Source: Cheilinus undulatus
Lineage: Eukaryota > Chordata > Actinopteri > Labriformes > Labridae
DNA: 64,000 bases
NCBI RefSeq assembly: GCF_018320785.1
Contig: NC_054875.1
Coordinates: 6,768,132-6,832,131 of the forward strand
Direction: 5' to 3'
A program made the position numbers and the translations under genes. Positions within the stretch are counted from its first letter, which is position 1. Each line of letters starts with the position of its first letter. The notes beneath the pieces were generated by a model, which was given only the letters and a program-made list of their open reading frames with translations, ran no database searches and was not told the origin of the DNA. Positions 1 to 10,763 of this stretch are shown piece after piece.

Positions 1-309
1 CTGCACAGAGTCCTAACCTCAACCCCATAGATCACCTTTGGGATGAATTAGAGCGGGGACTGAGAGCCAGGCCTTCTTGTCCAACATCAGTGTGTGACCT
101 CACAAATGTGCTTCTGGAGGAATGGTCAAAAATTCCCATAAACACACTCCTAACCCTTGTGGAAAGCCTTCCCAGAGGAGCTGAAGCTGTTATAGCTGCA
201 ACGGTTGGACCGACTTCATATTAAACCCTATGGATTAAGAATGGGCTGTCACTTACGTTCACATGCGAGTCAAGGCAGGTGAGCGAATACTTTTGGCAGT
301 ATAGTGTAT
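1..309 (+). mobile_element. 3' end of a Tc1-like transposon (truncated by window edge)
   Basis: The first 230 bases read in one frame as the C-terminal part of a Tc1 transposase, with a DLNPIDHLWDELERGL stretch that carries the last acidic catalytic residue of the DD34E triad. After it comes a short non-coding tail that ends in an inverted-repeat-like sequence (gcgaatacttttggcag followed by tatagtgta). The rest of the element is either outside the window or lost. The same family appears on the other strand directly after it (310-870). Inactive remnant. Confidence 0.8.
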
Positions 310-870
310 GTTGAAATACATAAGGCTTTAGTTCACATACCAGCCTTCAGCCAAAAAGAAGCCTGGGGAGCCAAGGGTCTTCCCCAATCTGTTGCCACAA
401 AGTTGGAAGCATAGCATTGTCCAAAATGTCTTGGTAAGATTGGCCTTCACTGGAGAAAAGGGGTCTAGCCCAAACACTAAGAAACAACCCCTTAACATTA
501 TTACTCCTCCTTCAAACTTTACAGGTGGGACAGTGCATTCACTAGGCTTGTACACCTGACTGCCAAATAAAGGAGGTGTGATTCATCACTTCATAGCATG
601 TTTCCACTGCTCCATAGTGCAGTGTCTGTGTGCTTTACACCACTTAATCCAACACTTGGCATTGGATTTGGTGATGTAAGTTTGCATGCAGCTGCTCAGT
701 CATGGGATCCCATTCCATGAAGCTCACGCCACACAGTTTTAGTATTTACATTAATGCCAGTGGAAGTCCAGAACTCTCCAGCTCTGGAATCAGCAGAGTA
801 TTGCTGACTTTTACACACCATGCACCTCAGCAATAACCTGACACACCAGATGGATTTAGTTCACAACCTT
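310..870 (-). mobile_element. Tc1-like transposase fragment, inverted relative to 1-309
   Basis: Read on the minus strand, 328-555 gives a Tc1 core stretch (VPPVKFEGGVIMLRGCF, a variant of the usual GGGSVMVWGCF block). The sequence out to about 870 continues with earlier parts of the same transposase, broken by frameshifts and stops. It joins the + strand 3' end at 1-309 head to head, so the two are either two deleted copies or one copy with an internal inversion. No intact ORF. Confidence 0.7.
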
Positions 871-1270
871 CGATATACAGCATCTGGGAAAGGGCAGAGG
901 CTTTGAAAAAAACTCAGAGTGTGATTGGATGAACATTCTTTCTGCCACATCTTTACGGGCCAATCAGAGCAACAAAACACGTGACGTAGCCATGGCCGAG
1001 GTGCACGTGCACAGCTACCGAGGAATAACGCAAACCATGGCGACTATAGACATGTCAGAAGTTCTGATAAAACTGTCGCTTTAGCAGCATCCACGCTAAG
1101 CTCTTCCGCCATTATTGCAACGGCCTCTTGTTGCTGCCTGCTTACGTCATGACTCTGCAGCACCTGAAAGTACTGCCCCTCGACGTTGATTGGTCCTATC
1201 ACTTTCTAAGCGGGCCCAAAAACGGTTCAGAGGGGAGCTTTGCAAGATGGATTCACCAGTGAGAACCTTA
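840..1270 (+). repeat. Interspersed repeat, copy A
   Basis: From about 881 (catctgggaaagggcagagg) to 1266 this matches, in reverse complement, the sequence at 15898-16350. Shared blocks include the aaaaaaactcagagtgtg area, the gggccaatca area, the gaggtgcacgtgcacagct area and the terminal gatggatt...ccagtgag motif. Short ccagatggatt-like motifs flank both copies and may be terminal repeats. The family is not identified; a DNA-transposon fragment is the best guess. Confidence 0.7.
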
Positions 1271-2760
1271 GCAATGGTTGACCCTGCTCTGAGAATTTAG
1301 GTGGTCTTCTACTTGGTGGCTGAGTTGCTGTTGTTCCTAAATACTTCCATGTTCTAATAATATCACTTACAGCTGGCTGTGGAATATCCAGCAGTGATGA
1401 AATTCCATGAACTGTCTTATTTCAAAGGTGGCATCCATCACAGTACCACACTTAAAGTCACTGAGCTCTTCAGAACGACTCGTTTAGGATCACAAATCAA
1501 CTTCTTTAACAACAAACTTCAATCATTTCTCATACCTGATTCACCCCCGATGATCGCAGGTTTAGCGTGATACGAAAGTGTTTGAGTGCATCTAAATAGG
1601 TGTGTTGTTTGATCATTTTTCCTGACATATCAACAGGAGATCTGTTATTGTTTTTAATGCACCTTCAAACAGACAGTGATGCTGCTCGAAAGGGACACAC
1701 ACAGATAATATTCATAGCAGATTGCAGCATATCAATATTAGTGTAATCAAACCAAAACTATGTTTCAGGCTTTCTTGCACATACTGTACATAAATCAAAT
1801 CTCTGGTACCAGTGTTTCAGCTTCAAACTTTGCAAGACTGATCTGCCTGATGACTGACAAGAAATGTAGTTGATCCATCGGCTAAGATTAGGAGCCTGCA
1901 GTAAGCATAAGCAAGTAAATATATTTAGGTCTACTTTCTCACTAAAAATGTTTCCTAGAAGCCTCTGGAACAGCAAACAGGAAAATATTTAAAATCCAAC
2001 AGTGGTCGATATCAGGCTCAAGAAACTCTACATTTCCATACACGCATGAGTGAATATGACACCGACTACAGTAAGCAATGTTGTGGCAACAAAAGCATGA
2101 ACCACCATGGAGCAGAGAATACACACAAGGGAAATAGAGTCATCCGTGGTCAGACAATACAGGTTTTTCTTCTTCTCTGCATTTACGCAATCTTTGAGAT
2201 GACTCAGCTGACACATCCTGAGATTTTTAAGTTCTGAGTCCTAACGGTGTCATGATAAATCAATAACAGCATCAATAAATGGCTGTAGTAGGGGTGTGGC
2301 TGTGGGCCATGCTAGAGGCTCACCCAGAAGTTTGGAGAGTAGAGTCCATGTTGGACCTGGACCACGGTTTATTGTGGATGTAGATGAAGTAACAAACGTC
2401 CCACAGTCCTCTCCTCTGATCCACACGACTCATTCTTTCCTTAACGCTGTGATTAAACCTCAGGGCCGCTGTGCTGACTCAGTGCCAGCTCTCTCCTCCC
2501 TTCAGGTCTGTCCTCACAAACCACAGCTGAGTCTGGCAGGGAAAGAAAGAACACTGTCTCTGCTGTTTCACAAATAAGACGACCATTCCACTGATAAAAC
2601 ACAGTAAATCATTTTACAAGGATGACCAACTGTTAACGCAGGAAATCTTTGATTTTTTACAGTCATACAACAGACTAGCTGCTATCAACATACAGAGTGT
2701 TTAATTGATGTTTCTGTGTATAAAAGAGTAAGTACAAATAGTACCAAACATTTTTTCTGA
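1271..2760. other. Intergenic, no gene recognised
   Basis: There are only short ORFs. One minus-strand ORF near 2028-2216 is strongly hydrophobic, and a plus-strand ORF at 2296-2577 has no recognisable domain. No splice-supported exon or known repeat was recognised here. Confidence 0.5.
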
Positions 2761-2761
2761 A

Positions 2762-4245
2762 GATTCAATAAATAAGAAAATCACCAAAGAGTTGATTTAT
2801 TTCAGCAATTCAGTTCCAAAAAGGTAAACTCATATATTCGATAGATTCATTACACACAGACTGATATATTCAAAGTGTTTATTTCTTTTAGTTTTGTTGA
2901 TTATGGCTAACAGATAATGAAAACCCCAAACTCAGTATCTCGGAAAATAAGAATATTGTTAAAATTTCAAAATTGGAGACTCATGGTGTCACACCCTAAA
3001 CAGCTAATGAACTCCAAACACCTGCCAAAGTTTCCTGAGCCTCTAAATGGTCTCTCAGTCTGGATCAGTCACCTAAACAATCATGGGGAAGACTGCAGAC
3101 TTGGCAGATGTCTAGAAGACAGTCATTGACACCCTGCACTCGGAGGGTAAGACACAGAAGGTCATTGCTAAAGAAGCTGGTTGTTCACAGAGTGCTGTAT
3201 CCAAGCACATTAATGGAAAGTTGAATGGAAGGAAAAAAACTTGGTAAAAAAAAAAAAAGGTGCTCAAGCAACAGGGATAACTGTAGCTTTGAGAGGATTG
3301 TGAAATGAAGCCCATTCAAGGATTTGAGGGAGCTTCACAAGGAGTGGACTGCAGCTGGAGACTGTGCTTCAAGAGCTACTACGCACAGACAAAAGTCCTC
3401 TTTTCAGATGAAAGTAAATTATGCACGTTATTTGGAAATCAAGGTCCCAGAGTCTGGAGGAAGAGTGAAGAGGCACAGAATCCACGTTGCTTGAAGTCCA
3501 GTGTGAAGTTTCCACAGTCAGTGATGATGTGGGCTGCCATGGCATCTGCTGGTGTTGGTCCACTGTGTTTTCTGAAGTCCACAGTCAACGCAGCCATCTA
3601 CCAGGAAATATTAGAGCACTTCATGGTTCCTTCTGTTGACAAGCTTTATGGAGATGCTAATTTGATTTTCCAGCAGGACATGGCACCTGCCCACACTGCC
3701 AAAAGTACCAATACCTGGTTTAAGGACCATGGTGACCCTGCGCTTGATTTACCAGCAAACTGTCCTGACCTGAATCCCATAGAGAATCTATGGGGGATTG
3801 GGAAGAGGAAGATGAGAGACACCAGACCCAACAACACAGATGAGTTGAAGGCCGCTATCAAAACAACCTGGGCCTTACAACACCTCAGCAGTGCCACAGG
3901 CTGATCGTCTCCATGCCATGCTGCATAGCTGCAGTAATTAATGCAAAAGGAGCCCCAACCAAGTATTGAGTGCTGTACATGTTTATGCTTTTCAGTAGTT
4001 CAACAGCTCTGTTCTAAAAATCACTTTTTCATTGGTTTTAACCAATATCAAAATTTTCTGAGATACTGGGGGGGTACCGGATTTGCACGAGCTGTAAGGC
4101 ATAATCATCAAAATTAAAAGAAATAAACACTTGAAATATATCAATCTGTATATAATGAATCTATATATGAGTTTCACTTTTTAAATGTAATAACTGAAAT
4201 AAATCAACTTTTTGATGATGTTCTAATTTATTGAGATGCAAGTAC
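2762..4245 (+). mobile_element. Tc1-like transposon with long terminal inverted repeats, defective
   Basis: The ends are imperfect inverted repeats of about 150 bp: 2765-2915 matches the reverse complement of roughly 4095-4240, both containing agttgatttatttcag and a tatttctttta block. Between them is a transposase in pieces. A helix-turn-helix part lies near 3090-3230 (ends in a poly-A tract and a stop), followed by the catalytic part at 3305-3904. The D, D and E regions are visible as LFSDESKL, FQQDMAPAHT and DLNPIENLWG. A stretch between the DNA-binding and catalytic parts is missing, so the enzyme is dead. Confidence 0.9.
3305..3904 (+). pseudogene. Tc1-family transposase, catalytic half
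   Basis: This is an open frame of 199 codons covering the DDE catalytic core. First Asp in LFSDESKL (about residue 35), the FPQSVMMWAAM strand (about 70-80), second Asp in FQQDMAPAHTAKST (about 124) and the final Glu in CPDLNPIENLWG (about 159). An intact member would also have about 120 N-terminal residues with two helix-turn-helix motifs; here that part is frameshifted and partly deleted upstream. The ATG at 3305 is only the first Met in the surviving frame and is not a native start. Not expected to be functional. Confidence 0.88.
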
Positions 4246-4539
4246 ATGTTTTGACAAACCATTGAATTGTGAGTCTAATTCTCTTAGAGACATTTATCAC
4301 ATAATGGCAGTGATGTCAGAAATAGGACCTATGCACCCCTCCAGAGCATGTAGGGCACCTCAATCCTGCAGGTTTGAACATACATAACACGGTCATGATG
4401 AATCAGTAAGATAGACACAGAGAGAACCAGCACACTGACACAACCTATGCAGATCTCAGATTAACTGAAACTAGCTAGAGGACTGGTCTTTAAAACAACC
4501 TTCAGCTAAATATTTGGACCACTGTACTTTGGTGATATA

Positions 4540-6346
4540 CAGTGCCTATAAAAGTGTTCACTCCCTTGGATGTTTTACACTTTTATTGATTTTATAAATC
4601 AATCATAGTCAATATAATGTGGCTTTTTTTTGGCAAAAAAAAAAAGGTCTTTAATGGATCATTGAGTGTGGGGAATGTGTCTGAAGTGATTGTAGTACAA
4701 AGACACCTGTGTCTGGAAGGTCCAGTCACTGATTAATCAATATTCCTTGCTACCATTACACCATGGAGATAAAAGAACACTGAAGCAACTCAGAGAAAAG
4801 GTTATTGAATAGTATAAGTCAAAGTAGGGAGAAAAAAAAAACCCCACTGAACTTCCCCCAGAGTTCAGTTAAATCCATCATCAAGAAATGAAGGAATATG
4901 ACACACGTGTAAATCTGCCTAGATCAGACCGTCCTCACAAACTGCCTGGGTTCTTCACCATTCAAAGCTTTATGGCACTGATCATCAACTGGCAGCCTGG
5001 GGGCCAAATCAGGCCCCCAAAAGCTTCCTGTCCGCCCCCGAAACATCATTAAATTCAGAAAAGGACGAAAAGAAGATTTTAAGAGTATCCTTTTGCTTTA
5101 AATGTCTGCAGCTGTTAAATCCATCCCACAAACATTTAACATTTAATCTGTTTTTACAGAAATTTACTGTAAATATGAGTCAATATTTAAAAAATGGTTA
5201 AGGTTGGCAGAAGTGTTGCAAAAATTGGCAGAAAAAAAGTTGTGAAAAGAGGTTAAATGTGTCACAAAATGGTAAAGGAGGAAAAAAGGGGCAAAAATTG
5301 GTTACAAATGCCAATAAATAATGTTAGAAAGTAAAGAAAAGGGGTTTAAAAGTGGCAAAAACAGAAGAAAAGTGACCAAATTTGATAATAGAGTGGCATA
5401 AAGGGGATAAAACATGCAGAAAAAATGGTTTAAAGGGGATTAAAATCTTTCAATAATTATTAAGAGGCAAAAAGGGGCAAAAAGTATCAACAATGGGTTA
5501 AAAGTGGGAAAAATGCTTTAAAGTTGCAACAAAGTGGCAAAAATAGTAATATAAACATAGAAGAAAAGTGGCAGAAATGGATAAAAGAGAGGCACAAAGG
5601 GCATAAAACATATAGGAAATGTGGTTTAAAAGGGGTTAAAATCATGCAAAAATTGGGTTAAAGAGACAAAAAGAGGTTAGAAGTGTCAGAATGGGTTAAT
5701 ATTGGTGCTAAATGACGATGAGGGAGGGCCCATTCTCTTGGATTCTCAGGGGTTCGGCCAATCCTGTTGTCAGGCCTGCTGCATTATAGATAATAGGGAC
5801 AGATCTCACTGGTAATGAGTCAAAATGTCCTGTAGTTTAAAGGAAAATATAAATAATACTGTAATAATATTTCAATCAGACCAAAATGTTCATTCAATTT
5901 TTGTATTTGAAAGTCTGGCCCTCAGAGTTTCTGTTGAGACTAAATCTGGCCCTTGTGCAAATGTGCTTGATGAGCCCTGCTTTATGGGAGAGCAGCGAAG
6001 AGAAAGCATCTACTGCCAAAAGACATGTAGGAGACTCCATGGTTGAGTGGAAGAATGTTCAGAATTTTGGCCATCAGATAGGACACCAAACAGTGCACAT
6101 CACTACAAACACACCATCCCCACTGTGAAGCACAGTGGTGGCAGCATCATGCTGTGGGGGTGCTTCTCAGCAGCCAGCCCTGGAAGGATCAGAAAGGTGG
6201 AGGGGGAAAGAGAGGAAAACCATGGAGAACAATGTTATTCAGTTTGCTACAGCAAAACAATGACCTGAAGCATTCAGAGGGAGCTGAAGAAATGGTTTAA
6301 AGACAACAGGAGGAATGTTCTTGAGTGGTCGAGTTAGAGCCAGAGT
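4540..6346 (+). mobile_element. Tc1-like transposon split by a hAT insertion
   Basis: The left end cagtgcctataaaagtgttc, preceded by TA, and the following block are a Tc1-type terminal repeat. Transposase-derived sequence runs 4780-4975, is interrupted by the hAT element at 4976-5979, and resumes at 5980-6346. The resumed part includes a [16 protein letters not shown] stretch (6138-6180). The right terminal repeat is missing, so the copy is truncated at about 6346. Frames are broken throughout. Confidence 0.85.
4976..5979. mobile_element. Non-autonomous hAT element with 8-bp target duplication
   Basis: The element is bounded by a perfect 8-bp direct repeat ctttatgg (4968-4975 and 5980-5987), the hAT hallmark. 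Its ends are imperfect inverted repeats (cactgatcatcaac at the left; cagggctcatcaagc as reverse complement of the right). There is no transposase. The interior, about 5200-5700, is a degenerate array of short units related to gtggcaaaaatgggttaaa. It sits inside a Tc1 copy and so is younger than that copy. Confidence 0.85.
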
Positions 6347-6349
6347 GAA

Positions 6350-7260
6350 AATTCTTCCCAACACAGAAGAGGTCATTGTCTCAGTGTGTCACTACACCTG
6401 TATTCATATGGTTTCTGTTGTTGGGTATCTGAACCTGGATCGTTTATACCAGTGGTTTTGGCCACAAGTTTTCCTCCCACCTTTTTGAATTATGGTTTGA
6501 GTGACGCCAGTGCCGTCTCTCTTTGTTGCCCAATAAACTTGACTCAGCATAGATAGATCTCCATAGATCAGCACCACAAAATGTTTAGAATAATGCAAAA
6601 AAGGAAACTGAACAGAAGAAAGAATTGCCAGGTCCACAGTGTTCTGTACGTGATTACAGCAAGTGACATCGTGGATTTTGTTGTTTATACATTTATAGAT
6701 TTTACAGTCGCTAATCATTTAATCATTATTTCCCCTGACTTTTTTCCCCTTTAGATTCTGCATGCTTAAACATAGGCCTATTTATAGAGAGTTAGGTTAT
6801 TGTCGTGTTTCCATACATTTGATCTGGAAGCATCACATGGGTTTATCTGTTTCTATTTGTCTTTAGTGTGTAAGAAATTCAAACATAATATACTGGGCCA
6901 AAAGAGCAATATCCTAAGTCTCTACCATGACTCCATATGGTTGGAATGTGGGGTTAAAAACAAATCAAACTTCACACTTCATAAAGCAAACAGAACTACC
7001 ACGTGGAAGAAAAATGGACATAACCTTTGTCCAACTTTCAAACCAGAAACAAAAACATTTGTGGAGCTTCCTGTACCTTTTTTCCCTCTCTCTCTCTGAC
7101 TTTTATAGAAGAAACTGAGGTTGGTTCTGAGAGGGGAGGGGGCAGAGAACCAAGCGGAGAGACGGGGGGATGGTAGCGTCTCACTTTGAAGCAAATCTGG
7201 AACCTATAAACTTGGGTAACTTCTATGACAAGAAGCAAACGTCACTACGGTTCGATCTGG
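6350..7260. other. Intergenic region upstream of twist
   Basis: I see no gene or recognisable repeat. A short CT-rich tract lies near 7079-7098. The 3' part may hold distal regulatory sequence for the twist gene. Confidence 0.4.
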
Positions 7261-7299
7261 TTGGCTGTGCGACGCACCTCTGTCTCCGCCTCGTCCCTT

Positions 7300-7460
7300 T
7301 GATCGGACCAATCGCTTAAGATTCGTTCTTCCTGTTGTTTTAAGCTCAGCTGTCCAAAAAAATGTCCTCCAGACCAATCAGTGAGTCAGATGGGTGGGCA
7401 GCTGAAAGTTTCATGGTTCCCTCCCTTTAAGAAGTCAGATTCAGGTTGCTGTTGTCTAAC
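7300..7460 (+). promoter_or_regulatory. Probable proximal promoter of the twist gene
   Basis: Two forward CCAAT boxes (7308-7312 and 7374-7378) and two CAGCTG E-boxes (7347-7352 and 7399-7404) lie about 350-500 bp before the ATG. A ctttaag sequence near 7425-7431 could act as a weak TATA-like element. The start of transcription is inferred at roughly 7455-7480 and is not proven by the sequence. Confidence 0.4.
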
Positions 7461-7813
7461 AGACAGCAATGGGAGACGGACGTGAGAGCAGAGCGGGGTA
7501 CTGATGCATTTTACGGAAAGTGAGTAGAGATCTTAGGCAGTTTTCCTCGTGAGTGGATGAAAAATCACTGTGGCTGTGCAAAAGTGAGTGCTGATACGTC
7601 ACCTGTGATGGCTTGGTGTGTTTGGATGTGACAAAGCTGATAACTACCAAGGAAGAAGAACAACACGGCACCAACAGAGGGTTTCTTCAGGCAAACAGAG
7701 CAGAGGTAAAACCGACGAAGAGGAGGGGTGGAGAGATGAACTAGAGGAGAGAGAATAGCAGAGGATAAAGTCAGAGAGAGGAAGAAGAGGAAAGAAGAAT
7801 AACGTGGCCAAGC

Positions 7814-8440
7814 ATGCGAGAGGAGGAGCCCTCCAGTGATGACCACCCTGAGGGAGGGGTGGCTTCTGTTGAGGAGAACACGGGGAAAACGCCTTCCAAC
7901 GCCTGTCCTGTTGTCGTACCGACACCAGGGATCAATGGACGTAAGCGTCAGGTGATCGATCACGTCAGCACGATCACGCCATCAGGAGAAGGCAAGGTCA
8001 AGCCAGGCGACGACATCCACATCTACACCCCAACCGGACCCAAAAGGATCAAGAAAAGCCCCCAACATCGGTCGCCATCCTCAGGTCCATCCCTCTCTCC
8101 TGTCCCTGGTCCAAGTCCTGGAAGTCTCTCCGCTCTGGAAGATCCACATGGCCAGCGCGTGATCGCCAACATCCGTGAACGCCAGCGGACGCAATCCCTC
8201 AACGAAGCCTTCGCCTCGTTGCGTAAGATAATCCCAACGCTCCCGTCAGACAAACTGAGCAAGATCCAGACCCTGAAGCTGGCGTCACGCTACATCGACT
8301 TCCTGTATCAGGTTCTGCAGAGCGATGAGATGGACTCGAAGCTGGCAGGATGTAACTACCTGGCTCACGAGAGACTCAGCTACGCCTTCTCAGTGTGGAG
8401 GATGGAGGGGGCCTGGTCTAGCATGTCTGCGGGTCGATAG
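7814..8440 (+). CDS. twist3: Twist-family bHLH transcription factor, probably Twist3
   Basis: Single-exon ORF of 208 codons. Twist proteins bind E-boxes as dimers with E proteins or Hand in the nucleus and control mesenchyme, neural crest and skeletal precursors. Residues 1-110 are a low-complexity N-terminus with basic clusters (GRKRQ at 42-46, PKRIKKS at 76-82) that fit nuclear import. The basic region (about 114-127, with [15 protein letters not shown]) and the helix-loop-helix (to about 167, with [19 protein letters not shown]) are intact. The C-terminal WR domain [14 protein letters not shown] (189-202) is diagnostic for Twist. The N-terminus differs from Twist1/2 and the tail ends SSMSAGR rather than the usual SMSASH. 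Linkage to a class IIa HDAC of hdac7 type favours twist3 over twist1 or twist2. Family call is near certain; the paralogue symbol is an inference. Confidence 0.88.
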   Translation: MREEEPSSDDHPEGGVASVEENTGKTPSNACPVVVPTPGINGRKRQVIDHVSTITPSGEGKVKPGDDIHIYTPTGPKRIKKSPQHRSPSSGPSLSPVPGPSPGSLSALEDPHGQRVIANIRERQRTQSLNEAFASLRKIIPTLPSDKLSKIQTLKLASRYIDFLYQVLQSDEMDSKLAGCNYLAHERLSYAFSVWRMEGAWSSMSAGR

Positions 8441-9180
8441 CATGAAAACGGTTCATCTTCATTACTGGGAGATATTCGTACTTGATTCAGAGCTGAGGAG
8501 ATTTATGAACTGTGTCTGCTGACGGGGGGAAATGACATAACCTGATTCCTCAGATCATCTTCGTGCCTCGTTGATGATGGACAGACTCTCTGACTGATGA
8601 GAGGAAGACTATGGTAGCTGGGAAGCTCCTCCTTAAAGGACATTGTCTTTTCAGAGTTGTTGAGCCTTATCTAGGACGTTACTACGGGTACTTGTAAATA
8701 CTTGGTCTAAATCAGCTACGACCACTCCTGAATGCCAGTGGTCGGGTTCAGGACGAGTATGCTAAAAGGGGATTGTGATTCCAAGACATTTTTACTTTAG
8801 AGGAGGTGGAGTGGACCTCATCTATGAACTTTTATCATTTCAGCCTGACAGGATGCCCCGTCTGAAATTTCCCCTCAGTATGACAGATCAGCTCTCATGT
8901 TCTGAGGCTTAACCTCTTGCTTTAACATAATTACCTTAATGACCACCAGATTCTCTATCATTTCTTTAGTTTTCATGCTTGTTGTGAGCCAAATTTAACC
9001 CTCTGGAATCATTACAGGCGTTTTTGTCCAAATTAGTCATTTTGATTTTTGTTTTGGCTGTATAACTATTTAAAACATGATTTTGTGAGGATGTTTTTTT
9101 TCTTAGTGAATTCTAATATTCTGGTTTCAATTATCAATGGATCTAAAACACTACAGCGCAAATTTATCAAAGCCCTAAGG
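8441..9180 (+). other. Probable twist 3' UTR and downstream DNA
   Basis: There is no ORF. A Pumilio-type motif tgtaaata lies at 8693-8700. Other Twist genes carry an intron just after the stop codon; no clear donor/acceptor pair could be assigned. A canonical AATAAA before the hAT element at 9181 was not found, so the transcript end is unknown. Confidence 0.4.
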
Positions 9181-9802
9181 CAGGAGTGTCAAACTCAATC
9201 ACAGCAGGGCCGAATCCTGAATCTGGGTCCAACCTGAGGCCCAACAATTAACTAATAACTGTCAACCTCTCACCAGCAATGAATTGTGGGGGAAAAAACC
9301 TCAGCACTGATGATAAATGATTTTGAGATTGAAAAAAAAGAAAATGATAAGTTTAAAGGCTCAAAATAAAAGAAAAGTTTTTAAATTTTGAGTTTTAAAG
9401 GTAAAAAATTATCAGATAAAAGTCAAAGTAAGCTAAAAAGGAGAAAAAGTGAGAAAAAATTCTAAATCATCAGTGTAAAAAGCCAAAATATTACTTAAAA
9501 ATGTAAAAATGAGGATCTAAAAGGTCAGTATGAAATAAAAAGTCCAAATCTTAACTTTGCGTCATAACTGTTTGATGAAAAATCAAGAATATGAAATGAA
9601 AACAGGAATTTATTTTCCCATATTCCTGACTTTTTATCTAATTGTTTGAACTTTTTATGTAAGGATATTTTAAATAATCATGGTCAAGTTTCCATATTTA
9701 AACTGGAGACCTCAAACCAGTGGGCCAGTTATGATCTGGTGGGCCAGGTAAAACTGTACCACGGGCCAGATTTGGCCCCGGGCCATGAGTTTGACCCCTC
9801 TG
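9181..9802. mobile_element. Non-autonomous hAT element
   Basis: The ends are inverted repeats (caggagtgtcaaactc at the left; cagaggggtcaaactc as reverse complement of the right). They are flanked by an 8-bp duplication with one mismatch (ccctaagg at 9173-9180, ccttaagg at 9803-9810). The interior is AT-rich and has no transposase. Subterminal gggccgaatc and gggccagatttggcccc blocks resemble other fish hAT-type repeats. Confidence 0.8.
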
Positions 9803-10044
9803 CCTTAAGGCCACAGAGGACAAAAGATGTCCACTTCCCAAAACATTACTAGAAATATTTTGTTTTTGAAACATATGTTTTCACTTTCTTTGCTTAAAAC
9901 CTTGAATCAAATGTTTGATTACATGAGGTCACTGTTATTTCTCATGAAAAAGAGGAGCCATTTTTGATAATAGATCAGTGTTACTCAACCCTGGGTGAAG
10001 GACCAAACTGTTGAAAAAACCTTTACAAGAGCCGCAGTCTGCAC

Positions 10045-10755
10045 CCAGGCTATTCAGTTGGAGGCCTTGGGGCCAGATCAGGCCCCCCAAGGTCATTTTT
10101 AGCGGCCCTTTAAAGATCCAGTATGTAGAATTTCTGTCCCTAAACATCTATATTAATTTAAAAAGTGACCATCCCTTTATGGTATCATTTTTTTTAACTG
10201 AGGTCTTACAGTATCTCGGATATTTCCTAAACCTCCACAGCCTCCTTCTCTATACTAGTTCTGAGCATTGCTCCTTTAAGAAGGACTAACTGGTTCTATT
10301 GGCCAGGAATTAAGGCTATACATTGAACAGATGGGTACAGTTTATCTCTGAAAGTAAGCGAGTTTTTTTTTTTTTTTTTTAAATGAGCCACAAAACTATC
10401 AAAATTTATTTTTATGTTAAACCCAGAAAGCCATTGTATTTTTGTCACTGTTTTGCAGTGCAAGAGCACACAACTGATAACCAAAGCCTGCTGGAAAACC
10501 CTCCAGTGTGGCTGGATTAAAAAATATTTGCAAAGTAGAGCGGACCAAAATTCCTCCACAGTGTTGTGAAAGACTCACTGCCAGTTATCACAAACGCTTG
10601 CTTGCAGTTATTGCCACCAAGAGTGGCACGACCAGTTATTAGGTGTAGGAGGGGGGTGAGTACTTCTTCACAGCGTCATGCGCTCTCTCTCAGGCCCTTC
10701 ATATGGATGCTTCTCCAGGAAGTGGCTCCCATTCCAAACTAACTGAATAGCCCTG
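10045..10755. mobile_element. Probable hAT-like element with nested repeat pieces
   Basis: Left end caggctattcagttgg and right end (reverse complement cagggctattcagttag) are a clear inverted pair. Flanking octamers gtctgcac (10037-10044) and gtctacat (10756-10763) match at 6 of 8 positions. Inside is unrelated repeat-like material, including a poly-T tract at 10363-10380. A second hAT-like end (cagtgttactcaaccc at 9976) lies just outside, so the area is composite. Confidence 0.5.
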
Positions 10756-10763
10756 GTCTACAT

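Noticed and set aside
1942..2216. Hydrophobic minus-strand ORFs that look like a membrane segment
   Set aside because: They are short, with no supporting splice sites, no recognised family and no neighbouring exons.
2296..2577. 93-codon plus-strand ORF
   Set aside because: No domain, no coding-like context and no splice partners; probably chance.
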